A DNA stretch of 42,952 nucleotides from Bacteroidales bacterium (GTDB taxonomy: Bacteria; Bacteroidota; Bacteroidia; Bacteroidales; UBA4181). Of the stretch, positions 23,601 through 31,884 are shown piece by piece. The translations under genes were made by a program, and so were the position numbers. A model generated the notes under the pieces. The model was not told the origin of the DNA and did not search any database. It saw only the letters and a list, made by a program, of their open reading frames with translations. The DNA lies in NCBI GenBank assembly GCA_031275285.1, contig JAISOY010000058.1, positions 1 to 42,952 on the forward strand. Reading direction: 5' to 3'. The first letter of the stretch is position 1; each line of letters opens with the position of its first letter.

Positions 23601-23958
23601 TGAATAAAAAATCACGTATTTCGTCTGATTTTGCCTGAGGGATGACCTTACAGAGATCTCCGGCTACTGCTGCTCTTTTATCTGGGTCTTTCGAAGAATA
23701 CATGGCAAGACCGCTGATGGCATAACGGATCTGAGCATCATTTCCGCCGGGATCGGTTAACTGGGGCGCCAAATCAATGATAACACCACTTAAACGGCTT
23801 AATTCGTCCATCAATTGATTAAAGACTGCCGTATTTTCTGCAGGTAATTTCATGACCAGATCCGCGATCCTGGTTACACGTGTTCTTGTGTCGGTTTGGG
23901 AAAATCCCGATATGAACAAACTCACCGTTAATAGAATGGATATAACTATTTTCTTCAT
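20629..23958 (-). CDS. HEAT-repeat protein with two DUF1080 (3-keto-glycoside lyase/hydrolase) domains
   Basis: 1109 residues with a signal peptide (KKIVISILLTVSLFISGFSQ). Residues about 30-710 are HEAT-like helical repeats. Two DUF1080 lectin-like sandwich domains follow: 718-915 (FVSMFNGKDLNGW, WHVVDGILVFDG, DAGIYLRGSPQVQIWD, EWNSFYIKM) and 926-1109 (FVPLFNGLDMTGW, NNGLGIRAAL, GEWNSQEVVVDG). DUF1080 proteins include 3-keto-disaccharide hydrolases or lyases. The second domain lacks the clear RGSPQVQIWD-like stretch of the first, so it may bind rather than cut. It forms an operon with the Gfo/Idh gene downstream. A decayed relative of its 5' end lies at 31585-31777. Confidence 0.88.
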   Translation of the reverse strand: MKKIVISILLTVSLFISGFSQTDTRTRVTRIADLVMKLPAENTAVFNQLMDELSRLSGVIIDLAPQLTDPGGNDAQIRYAISGLAMYSSKDPDKRAAVAGDLCKVIPQAKSDEIRDFLFIQLQYVAGAGSVETAVQYLGNNRLADAAARVLVHVGNDASGKALLSALDVASGAQQITIAKALGDMHYLPAMDALTGLLKNNDVKLKKVVLHSLAEIASPVSEKTLLTAAENAGYKYESTDAFGSYVLYLRNSLGSHSDMVAKAAKKMLKTTSETSQIAAKTAALELVVLSLGGKSVDYVVQALASKDRQYREAALKYSVHIQSPKMYEALMKKAKSEKRTEVKAEILTAFGARGDKAAWPFVKECLTDVNSNIRQSAIITAGKLGDANAVPSIIKSMNTDDEKIVETGKNTLLTMNDHKMADDLASVISQTSALSKVAFLEIMAARGAKSQLETIFAQTSSTDTKVRLAAYEALAPVVSEKDFPRIAELLNKATDKKETAVLQKVMYSSIASSSQAQQTQWILAQMDKSPNPSSYYNVLAMVGGQDALKRVMTGFNDNAGTRPAAFEALTAWNDATVLTGLYEIAVKNPAGDYFERAINSYVSKVGASKETPEQKLLLLRKALEIAKTSTTKRSILNQIAHTGTFIGLITAGKYLDDADNSVQQAAVQVVRTISLDHPEYYGTEVTALLNKAMAVNQDPEAGYQKEAIQNHLAALPKDEGFVSMFNGKDLNGWKGLVEDPVKRSKMTSKELAQKQKKADEIMRRDWHVVDGILVFDGPAYDNLCSEKMYGDFEMYVDWKIAAKGDAGIYLRGSPQVQIWDRPEIGSGGLFNNNKNPKDPLVVADNPVNEWNSFYIKMIGEKVTVYLNGILVVDNVVLENYWDRSIPIFPKEAIELQAHGERVEYRDVYVREIPRPEPYEVPAAEKADGFVPLFNGLDMTGWIGNFNDYSARDGMIVCEPAPGSYSNLYTDKEYSDFIIRFEFQLTPAANNGLGIRAALNGAGMELQILDSEADVYANLAAYQYHGSVYGLIPAKRGFLKPVGEWNSQEVVVDGHHIKVTLNGTVILDGNIAEASKNSHPMLSVKRGHIAFLGHDSKLAFRNLRIKDLSK

Positions 23959-24098
23959 TTTGAATTTTATTTTTAATTTTTTCGACTCTGCTTCGTGAAA
24001 TAAAGTATCTGAAAGGATGTATCATTTATTTTGATTGTTCCATCATCGTCAAATTTACAGGGATCATTTATTGTTGTTTTACAGATATAAAAAATATT

Positions 24099-27000
24099 CT
24101 ACTCTACCACTATCTTATCTCTCTGATACACAATCTTCCCATCTTCAGTCATCCCCTCAATCACAACCGTATAAGTTGAAGGATCATCTGCCGTATAGAA
24201 ACTGAAACTGGCTTTTCCCTCCTCATCAGTAGTAAGGTTGGATTGCCAATGTATGGTCGTTCTCAAATCGGGTTTGGCATTTTTTATTGGCGTATCGTAT
24301 TCAGGAACATAAAATTCAGACGGTTTCTGAAATCCCAACGGCATAAAATATTTGATATAAGGTGTTTCTTTGGGCTTTCTTGAAGTGGTAGTTATTGATA
24401 TCGTATATCTTTCCAGTATAAATCCAACTTGTCTAACTAAAAAATCTACTTGAATAACCTGGGAAGGAACGATTTCATCCAACGGAACCGCACCCGGCGG
24501 AAAATCATCAACAACAACTGCAACAGGTTCTCTTGCATATTCGAATACACTATCTTTGAGATGTACACCCGGTATTCGCAATATGAGGTGTGTAATATTT
24601 GTCGGCGGTAATTTTTTCAAATCATTCTCTGTTATAACATAGTGAACGTCTTTCGGTTGATAATAACGGGAATAATCTCTGCCCATCTTTTTTGGCGCCG
24701 TAATGGTCACCTCCGGTATGTGTCTGATCCGGGTTCCAAATTCATCCACATATTGTTGTTCCGCTTTATCGGCATAATTGGCAAACTGCACGCGGTCAGG
24801 CGCACCGTTGGCAACAACAGGAAGCATCCGCTCAGGATAAGACACATCGTCGAGTAGCAATTCATATTTGACCGGTCTGTCTGCTCGCGCATCAGTCTTA
24901 ACAATCAGTACAGTACTATCCGGTGTTTCGCTGTCAGGAAGGTAGAAACGGCCGTTATAGTCGGTGGATGTTTCATATGTAAAACCGCCACCCATCGAAA
25001 GGATGCTCACATTGGCGTTTTCCACCGGTCGCCATCCTAAGGCATATCTTACCATTCCGGACAATCCATATCCTTTTGCCTGTAATGTGTCGAGGCTCAT
25101 TAAATCATTCTTTACTATTCTTTCTGTATCGTAGCGTCGCCAACCCTGTGTGAGCATCAGCAAATCAAGCGCATATTCAGACGATCGTCCTTTTTTGCGG
25201 AAATAAAATCCCGGATCGGGTATATTTCCGCGTAAATCGGAGGTCAGCAAAAGCGAAGTCAATATATTCATCATTGTATCAGCAGCAACTTCGTTGTCGC
25301 AGGTTACTGAAACCGAAAAATTTCCAGGCAAGGGTCCGCCTGTTTCGTCAGTAATGCTGACCATATAATCCACCGGACTTCGGGTGACATAATTCTCTTT
25401 GTCTGTTTTAGAAACCACCTTCGCCTGATCGTCATTTTGAACAAATACTAACCGTTCGCATACAGGAACCATGTCTTTGGTCAAAAGGAGCAAATGGCTT
25501 ACCCCCGAAGGAAAATTTTTCTTTTTGAAAATTACCGGTTCGTTTGCATTTTCCAAAACAAATACATCCTGTACCACACCACGCGTGTGAATGAGTAAAC
25601 ACAGCGTATCGGCAATTTTAGGCTGAACATTTACACTTAACAGGTCTCGGCTCCATACCGCCGAAAGCGCATAACCATCTTCGCGGGCGGCTGGTAACTC
25701 AAAACGTTTGGATTTTCCCTTGCCGTTGGTACAAACGGCATGATAAGCCTCTCCCGTATCATACTTCAGCATGAATAATCCCATACCGCGCATGTCTGTT
25801 TTAAACTGGGTAATTTCATTTCCCCTACTGTCGTACACCGTTCCTTCCACGTCAATTTCCGTTCCATCACGTTGTGTCGACTTGAATGCTATTCGTCCCT
25901 CAATGCCATACAGGGCGGAACCACCTTCGGGATAAAACGATACGTCGAAATCATCATCCGGCAATGGTATTTTGATGTATTGACTAAACGGTATCGTTTC
26001 GTATTCAGCGTCCAACAGCATCACTCGCTGTTTTTCATCGGGTGTAAGATTGAAACTAAACCCTGATTTTCCGTCCACAGTTCGCAGATTTGCCGGCTTT
26101 TCGCTGTTAACGGTGATTTTTAGTGATTCAGGGTTGACAGGTACCAAAGGGCGGATGAGTGAGAAACGAAAATCAGCGTCGATTGTTTTATCCGATAAGA
26201 ATTGAAATTCAGGCTGAACCTGCATAATGCGTGATAATGGATCGCCAATTCGGATATTTTTCATAAAGAAATAATCTTCATCCAAATTCCTCATTCCGGC
26301 GGTGTAGGCCCTAAGGGTATAATCGCCTTCCGGCACATCCTCAGGAATAGAGATATATCCGCTGTACAAATCGTTCCCAAGTCCTGTTTTGATGCGGCTG
26401 ACCGCCGAATCTTTCGCATTGAACAGTTCCACATAAACGCAGTTCGACGAAAAAGAGGGAATGTGCGTTGCAGCATCCACAATATGAGCGCGAAACCAAA
26501 TTCGCTCGCCCGAAAGATAGTACGGTTTGTCGGTATGCAAATAAACCTTTTCCTGAGGGAAAACGGATAATTGATGGTCGAAAAGTTTGGCAATATCTAA
26601 AAGTGGAGTGGTAAAACGATTTATCGGCATAATATCCTTCTGGGGCTCATTTTCCGAAAATGTTTCCACAACAATATCATCAACGTCTAACTGATATTCT
26701 ATTGGCAGAATCATATTAAGCCCGTTTAAAGATTCTGAAGAAAGCATGGAAGTCAACTTCAATGGATTCTTGTATGTACCGTCAGGAAAAATATTAATCG
26801 GTTGTGGCGTGTTGACAGCATTTCGAAATAAGCCAATCTTTCTCCAGCCTGTTTTTAACTTTTTTGCTGCCGTTATTTCCTGTATTTCTTTATCGGTGAT
26901 CGGTTTGCCGAAACAAAATAGCATTATTTCATGTCCTTCCGTAAGTTCCGGTATATTTACCATTTTATGGTTAGTAGAGTCTGTAGATAAAAAGTCATCA

Positions 27001-27842
27001 GGATTTACTGCATGGATCTCATCCGGTTCATAGTCTACAATGACTTGTTGCAGACCGGAAACGGGTAATAATCTCTTGAGTGTGGTTACTGACTTCATAC
27101 GAACATCTAACAACATAAATCCATTCTCAGACAATGTGTTTTGATAAAATGACCTGATAAAATTTGAAATGGAGACCAGATATATCTTTTTTCTTTTTTT
27201 TTCCCAGATCAGTTTTTGTTTCAAATTTACAGGTTCAAGCTCTGTGAACATTGACTGTAACTGCCATGAGGTGATATCGGCCTGATAGTCATGCGTGAAA
27301 TGGTCAAGCACACATTGGATATGGTATCCTGTTTCATAATTGACAATTTGCAGCGGCCTACGGCAAGTAACTGTCAGTTTCTGTGTTTCCGGATTGTAGT
27401 AAAAGAAAACGTCGTCGGGATTGGTCGCATGGATGGTTCTTTTAGATGGAGTTGTTCCCAGTATGCTTTTCCAGAAAAGGTCAATATCTTTTTTACGGGC
27501 GCTGACTTTCAAAGCTATCGTTGCTTCTTCTATTTCACGCACCTGCAATGTTGCATTAAATGTATGAGAGATTCTTCCGGGTTCAATATCTTGGAATATT
27601 GATTGATAACCCGCATGCGAAACCACTAGTTGGTAACTTCCTCCGCTGGGTATTTTAAGATGATAATAACCGGCAGCGTTTGTAGTAGTACCGGCAGTGG
27701 TGTTGGAAACGAAAACCGATGCGTCGGGAATTGGGCTGCCGTCACCAGCATCGGTAATACACCCGCTGATGATATACTGTGCGGACAGAATGAATGGTAA
27801 AATACACAGTAGAAAAACTAAAACTATTTTGTTTGGGCTCAT
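24099..27842 (-). CDS. Giant periplasmic/outer-membrane protein: carboxypeptidase-like domain, MG2, TonB-plug-like
   Basis: 1247 residues. Signal peptide (IVLVFLLCILPFILSAQ), then a CarboxypepD-regulatory-like domain at about 22-105 (ISGCITDAGDGSPIPDASVFV). A macroglobulin MG2-like segment begins near 430 (VYLHTDKPYYLSGERIWFRA), further beta domains follow, a second regulatory-like domain lies near 900 (GLSGMVRYALGWRPVENANV), and a plug-like segment near 1080-1150 (TENDLKKLPPTNITHLILRIPGV, PVAVVVDD). The C-terminal QSNLTTDEEGKASFSFYTAD is typical of this Bacteroidota family. There is no transmembrane barrel. Function unknown; perhaps a surface envelope or peptide-handling protein. It begins 34 nt after the GT-C gene and may belong to the same operon. 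Confidence 0.8.
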   Translation of the reverse strand: MSPNKIVLVFLLCILPFILSAQYIISGCITDAGDGSPIPDASVFVSNTTAGTTTNAAGYYHLKIPSGGSYQLVVSHAGYQSIFQDIEPGRISHTFNATLQVREIEEATIALKVSARKKDIDLFWKSILGTTPSKRTIHATNPDDVFFYYNPETQKLTVTCRRPLQIVNYETGYHIQCVLDHFTHDYQADITSWQLQSMFTELEPVNLKQKLIWEKKRKKIYLVSISNFIRSFYQNTLSENGFMLLDVRMKSVTTLKRLLPVSGLQQVIVDYEPDEIHAVNPDDFLSTDSTNHKMVNIPELTEGHEIMLFCFGKPITDKEIQEITAAKKLKTGWRKIGLFRNAVNTPQPINIFPDGTYKNPLKLTSMLSSESLNGLNMILPIEYQLDVDDIVVETFSENEPQKDIMPINRFTTPLLDIAKLFDHQLSVFPQEKVYLHTDKPYYLSGERIWFRAHIVDAATHIPSFSSNCVYVELFNAKDSAVSRIKTGLGNDLYSGYISIPEDVPEGDYTLRAYTAGMRNLDEDYFFMKNIRIGDPLSRIMQVQPEFQFLSDKTIDADFRFSLIRPLVPVNPESLKITVNSEKPANLRTVDGKSGFSFNLTPDEKQRVMLLDAEYETIPFSQYIKIPLPDDDFDVSFYPEGGSALYGIEGRIAFKSTQRDGTEIDVEGTVYDSRGNEITQFKTDMRGMGLFMLKYDTGEAYHAVCTNGKGKSKRFELPAAREDGYALSAVWSRDLLSVNVQPKIADTLCLLIHTRGVVQDVFVLENANEPVIFKKKNFPSGVSHLLLLTKDMVPVCERLVFVQNDDQAKVVSKTDKENYVTRSPVDYMVSITDETGGPLPGNFSVSVTCDNEVAADTMMNILTSLLLTSDLRGNIPDPGFYFRKKGRSSEYALDLLMLTQGWRRYDTERIVKNDLMSLDTLQAKGYGLSGMVRYALGWRPVENANVSILSMGGGFTYETSTDYNGRFYLPDSETPDSTVLIVKTDARADRPVKYELLLDDVSYPERMLPVVANGAPDRVQFANYADKAEQQYVDEFGTRIRHIPEVTITAPKKMGRDYSRYYQPKDVHYVITENDLKKLPPTNITHLILRIPGVHLKDSVFEYAREPVAVVVDDFPPGAVPLDEIVPSQVIQVDFLVRQVGFILERYTISITTTSRKPKETPYIKYFMPLGFQKPSEFYVPEYDTPIKNAKPDLRTTIHWQSNLTTDEEGKASFSFYTADDPSTYTVVIEGMTEDGKIVYQRDKIVVE

Positions 27843-27875
27843 AGCTTTAACCAGTTTACTTTTTCTTTATCGAAT

Positions 27876-29162
27876 TCACAGTTTAAAATCATTATCAAAT
27901 TTATTGGGACTATAATCCGGTCTCTGTTCAAGCAGTTCCCGTAAATCTTTTTTGATGGTTTCAAAATCTTCCCATTGCCGGCAGCGTAGATTGGAACGAA
28001 TTCCAAAGCATAATATAATTCCGGCAAAAAGAATGACAGATAGTCTTTTTATAGCTTTTCTCTCTGATTTTAGAAACAGAACGAAATAATAAGCAACAAT
28101 GAACGATAATCCAATACTTGCCATGTAGATGTATCTATCGGCAACAATGGCAGATCTTGAAATCGGCACAATGTGCAATACAAGGGCAATGTGTATGAAA
28201 AAAAATGCAAGACCACAAGCAATATACCATTTTTTGATATATTTCCATAAACAAACCCCAGTTACAAGAATTAACCCCGGATACCACAGCATCCATACGG
28301 GTACCGGTTCGCCGCTCGTTATGGGGAAAGGATAAATATAGAGAAGGTTATATGGAAATACGAACTTAACTAAATACTCTACAAAAGAGTAACAAGCAAA
28401 AAGAAATCGCTGCCATAAGGGAAAAGAAGGTTCAACTATTACACCCACACCTGTCGGCTGTGCCATCATGGTAATGACTCCGAAAAACAGGGAGATAAAA
28501 AAGAATGGCGCTACTTCCAACCAGCATTTCCGACACTTTAAATCACTACCCAGCAACCATTGCAGCATCAAGAGCCATATCGGAAAAATTACCGCCTGTT
28601 CCTTTCCGCCACAGGATAGGATAAACAGCAATAAGGCAAAAATATAATACTGTATTTTTCTTGTTTTCCAAAAGCATAGGAAAGAGTATGTTGCCGCCAG
28701 ATAAAAAAATGAATAATTCAGCACTTTCACCGCGCTGATCCATGCTACAGATTCCACATTGAGCGGGTGAACGGCAAAAAGAAGAGCCGTGAAAAATGCG
28801 ACTTCGTTTGCATAAGGATAACGAATGCGTGGCGTTAAAGCGAAAAGTTTCCTGATTATCGTATAAACCCAAAGGATACAACCAATGTGCAGGAGAAGGC
28901 TAGTCAAATGAAATGGAAGCGGATGATAACCGAATATCGTGTATAAAAAAAGAAACAATAATTGATTCACCGGTGCGTATTGCCCATGATAACGTTCAGT
29001 CAGAAGCGCCCAAATATTTGCGAAATTGACACCGCCTTCAACATATTGATTCACTACCATCCAGTTATCATCCCATCCGAAAGTAAAATTGTTGCCCAAT
29101 ATCGGATAATATACCGCAAGGGCGGCAATCGCCAAAGTCAGTTTCGTTAAGCTATTGCTCAT
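27876..29162 (-). CDS. Polytopic GT-C-like membrane protein (TMTC/ArnT-like)
   Basis: 428 residues with about 10 hydrophobic helices. The first loop holds FTFGWDDNWMVVNQYVEGG, the Asp-Asp pair typical of lipid-dependent GT-C glycosyltransferases of the PMT/TMTC type, followed by YHGQYAPVNQLLF. It would use a polyprenyl-phosphate sugar to modify exported proteins or lipids. The TPR tail often found in relatives is missing; the protein ends LLEQRPDYSPNKFDNDFKL. It overlaps the thioredoxin-like gene by 11 nt, so the two are translationally coupled. Confidence 0.78.
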   Translation of the reverse strand: MSNSLTKLTLAIAALAVYYPILGNNFTFGWDDNWMVVNQYVEGGVNFANIWALLTERYHGQYAPVNQLLFLFLYTIFGYHPLPFHLTSLLLHIGCILWVYTIIRKLFALTPRIRYPYANEVAFFTALLFAVHPLNVESVAWISAVKVLNYSFFYLAATYSFLCFWKTRKIQYYIFALLLFILSCGGKEQAVIFPIWLLMLQWLLGSDLKCRKCWLEVAPFFFISLFFGVITMMAQPTGVGVIVEPSFPLWQRFLFACYSFVEYLVKFVFPYNLLYIYPFPITSGEPVPVWMLWYPGLILVTGVCLWKYIKKWYIACGLAFFFIHIALVLHIVPISRSAIVADRYIYMASIGLSFIVAYYFVLFLKSERKAIKRLSVILFAGIILCFGIRSNLRCRQWEDFETIKKDLRELLEQRPDYSPNKFDNDFKL

Positions 29163-29757
29163 TTTCCAACTTTTTTTTGATTTCCGAAAAGTAGTTTTGG
29201 GTCAGATGCAGCTTGGATGCTTCAGGAAAAAAAACCATACTAAGATTCCCTTCTTTGTTGATGAAAGCAAAAAAACGCCTTAATTCCTTATCATCACAAT
29301 CCGCTGGCATTGAAAATTCTTCAAGCGGAATGATCCTGTAATTAAAATAATGCAACATATTCAACAGTTTGATCCGGTTGTTCCGCGTATCGTCGTAAGC
29401 CGGCAGAATCCAAATATATTCTTTCCCGATTTCATTCTGCAAGTTGCGTAATTCTTCCAATTCAGCCTGAATACAATCGTCACAAATAAATTGAGAATAT
29501 CTGTATATCAAAACAGGCGCTTGCACCAACAAAGAATCTGATTCTTTTCTAGTTATAAATTTCTGAAATTGTTGGACAATTTCTGCTATTCTGTTACTGT
29601 AGCATAAAAAATCAGTGTCCGAAATCGCATTTTTTTTCATCTCCGATTGGATATGTTTTGCCTCTGTTAATTGATTGTTGAGAATCAAACAATAATACAA
29701 CAAACAACAGCAAAGAAACGCCGGTATGGCAACGGCTATTTTAGTTTTTGTATTCAT
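29152..29757 (-). CDS. Membrane-anchored thioredoxin-like protein with CDDC motif
   Basis: 201 residues. One N-terminal membrane segment (IAVAIPAFLCCCLLYYCLIL) and a periplasmic part. A CxxC motif (FICDDCIQAEL) follows a beta strand (VLIYRYSQ), as in thioredoxin-fold proteins, with a later EYIWILPAYDD and NLSMVFFPEAS strands. It could form or reduce disulfides in the Cys-rich protein encoded at the head of the operon; that is inferred. It overlaps both neighbours (17 and 11 nt). Confidence 0.7.
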   Translation of the reverse strand: MNTKTKIAVAIPAFLCCCLLYYCLILNNQLTEAKHIQSEMKKNAISDTDFLCYSNRIAEIVQQFQKFITRKESDSLLVQAPVLIYRYSQFICDDCIQAELEELRNLQNEIGKEYIWILPAYDDTRNNRIKLLNMLHYFNYRIIPLEEFSMPADCDDKELRRFFAFINKEGNLSMVFFPEASKLHLTQNYFSEIKKKLENEQ

Positions 29758-31024
29758 AATACAAAATCACATGGTTAGGTTTTTCGTTCAATTGTATGAT
29801 TTTTTCAATTTGATCGGAAGGCAGCGAAAGTAAACCGGCACGAGCATGATTCACTAATAATTCAAAATCATCAATATCTATATAAGTATACAATCCTTTG
29901 CTGTTGGCACAGAGATAACTCTGATACACTCTTTCCTGGATTTCTTCTTTATAAAGAACATCATTGATCAGGTATACCTTTGATGTGGCACCTGTTTCTT
30001 TATGATACAATATTTGCTCCCCTCTGTATTCTCCATCATGGTAACGAAAAAATAAAAAATCCTTATGCAGTACAATGTTTGATATACCCCAGATTACATC
30101 CATACCATACAAATCTTCGAAAGGGATCTTATTTCCACGATTCCTGCGATTTTTGTAAATTTGCTTTATCTGATCATTGGTAACGAACCGCTTTGATTTT
30201 AAAATCGCGTAAGGAAATATTCGATTGTTTTGAATCATCATGATGGTATCCATAAACTGTTGATGGAACAGTACTCCTTCATTTCCGCCAAAATCGGAGA
30301 AAACACTTTTTTCGACAAAGTCTATGTTATTCCATCCTTTGTTATAATCTTCTGTTCTCAAATGTTTGGTGCGTTGTATACCTCTGTCGGAAAATGAACG
30401 CAACAGATAATTCCTTGGAGAAGGAAAATCAAAATATGCATCGGTATAAATCACACCGTCTTGATAATGGATATGATAAGCTCTGACCAACCTGTCCACA
30501 TCGCCCTTTAATCTTATTGAGCCTGTGTATATACCGGTTTGCAGATCATATACATTGATTTTTTGCGACCATGTATCCAAAAGCATCAAACTACGATTTA
30601 TCGGATCATATGTTATATCATAAACCGTAAGATACTCTCCAGGTCCCTTACCAATCGAACCTATTTTCCTGATAAAATTACCTTTATGGTCGAAAACGAA
30701 AACAGAATTGCTAATACCAATATCCAATACAATCAACAAACTGTCAATAACAGCCATTTTACTGAACGTGCCAAATAAGGCTTCAGGAATATCATCCAAA
30801 ATCGTCGTATGTACGCTGTGAAAAAAATCCGAAAGATACTTCACTTCCGTATCTTGAATCGAGTCAACATCAACCACGAACAACGAATCATTTGCAGATA
30901 TGGAATCAACAGGATATTTACGCCTGTCGGAACAACCATTGATCAGGATAAAGATATACAAAACCGCACAACAGTTTCTCAATAGGTAAAACCAAAAAGA
31001 TGTTGTATGACGTAAAAAACACAC
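29741..31024 (-). CDS. 6-bladed beta-propeller lipoprotein
   Basis: 427 residues. A hydrophobic N-terminus ends in a lipobox-like INGCSDRR. The body has NHL/6-bladed propeller repeats typical of Bacteroidota (VFDHKGNFIRKIGSIGKGPGEYL, MLLDTWSQKINVYDLQTG). Such proteins are common next to NVEALA-type genes. The role is binding or scaffolding at the outer membrane; no catalytic residues are seen. It starts 2 nt after the Cys-rich gene and overlaps the next gene by 17 nt. Confidence 0.82.
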   Translation of the reverse strand: MCFLRHTTSFWFYLLRNCCAVLYIFILINGCSDRRKYPVDSISANDSLFVVDVDSIQDTEVKYLSDFFHSVHTTILDDIPEALFGTFSKMAVIDSLLIVLDIGISNSVFVFDHKGNFIRKIGSIGKGPGEYLTVYDITYDPINRSLMLLDTWSQKINVYDLQTGIYTGSIRLKGDVDRLVRAYHIHYQDGVIYTDAYFDFPSPRNYLLRSFSDRGIQRTKHLRTEDYNKGWNNIDFVEKSVFSDFGGNEGVLFHQQFMDTIMMIQNNRIFPYAILKSKRFVTNDQIKQIYKNRRNRGNKIPFEDLYGMDVIWGISNIVLHKDFLFFRYHDGEYRGEQILYHKETGATSKVYLINDVLYKEEIQERVYQSYLCANSKGLYTYIDIDDFELLVNHARAGLLSLPSDQIEKIIQLNEKPNHVILYYEYKN

Positions 31025-31026
31025 AG

Positions 31027-31482
31027 CTAATCAGCCAATTTACATTGTTTCGTATAGGCTCTTAGTTCGTAGTATGGAGAACTAAGCCTACAACATGCAT
31101 CAACATCATAGGTAACAATTTCTTTTCCCTCCCTACAAATACTTTTTGGATCATGATTATCGGGCTTAACACATTTCAAAGTATAAGATGCTGAAATAAG
31201 CAAATTAATACGATCGCAGGGACCTCGGTAACAGGTTAAATTTAATGGGCTCACACAATAAAAGCAGTCATAAAACTTTGGCTCATAACCCATTGTCTCT
31301 GTCAGACAAGGTACCAACATCGATCCGTCAGAACCATTACTACCAGATCCGTTTTGCGCCCAAATGACATTCTTCAATGAAATATTTTGAATACCATAAT
31401 CATCCAAAGTATTTCGCACATTCAAAGAAAAGCATAGCACTAAAGCCACGCAACCAATCGCAACAAAAAATTTCCGATTCAT
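31027..31482 (-). CDS. Cys-rich exported protein, NVEALA-like
   Basis: 151 residues. A signal-like N-terminus (KFFVAIGCVALVLCFSLNV) is followed by a segment LKNVIWAQNG that sits where NVEALA-family proteins carry their NVEALA motif, then a Gly/Ser spacer. The mature part has 10 cysteines (including C-x2-C spacings and an ACC pair) in about 95 residues, with no known catalytic motif. NVEALA proteins are small exported Bacteroidales proteins of unknown job, often next to 6-bladed propellers as here. The cysteine richness and the CDDC protein two genes on suggest disulfide folding. Family assignment is by plan rather than exact motif. Confidence 0.6.
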   Translation of the reverse strand: MNRKFFVAIGCVALVLCFSLNVRNTLDDYGIQNISLKNVIWAQNGSGSNGSDGSMLVPCLTETMGYEPKFYDCFYCVSPLNLTCYRGPCDRINLLISASYTLKCVKPDNHDPKSICREGKEIVTYDVDACCRLSSPYYELRAYTKQCKLAD

Positions 31483-31584
31483 AAGATATAGATTTTTAAA
31501 GGTTTATTTATTAAAATGATTAAATTGTCAAAAAAATAATTTATAATTTTCACTCTCCGTAACGCTTTGTTCAATCATTATTGC

Positions 31585-31777
31585 AGTCCAAATCCATAAT
31601 AATAATACCTAATCAGCTTTATTCATCCATCAATTGATTCGAACCCGTCGTATTTTCTATGGATAATTTCATAACTATATCCGCAATCCTGTCCACACGG
31701 ATCCTTGTGTCGGTTTGGGAAAACGTTACTGATAATATCCCGACTATTAATATGGATGATATTAATAACTTCTTCAT
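31585..31777 (-). pseudogene. Decayed 5' end of a second HEAT/DUF1080 gene
   Basis: In the 402-nt gap between 31482 and 31885, an ATG at 31777 opens a 52-codon frame beginning MKKLLIS and holding FSQTDTRIRVDRIADIVMKL and NQLMDE. It matches the start of the 20629-23958 gene (FSQTDTRTRVTRIADLVMKL, NQLMDEL). A TTA Leu codon has become TAA at 31619-31621, and a second stop follows soon after. Similarity runs on to about 31585 and also into the upstream leader (to about 31830). The rest of the gene is gone. It follows the second Gfo/Idh gene on the same strand. Confidence 0.85.
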
Positions 31778-31884
31778 TTTCGATTATAAATTTTTGGTTC
31801 TGATTCCTGCGTGAAGATTTTTATCGGCAATAAAAATCTTCAACTAAGTAAAGCGGTCTCATGAACGTAAACGAATAATTAAAA

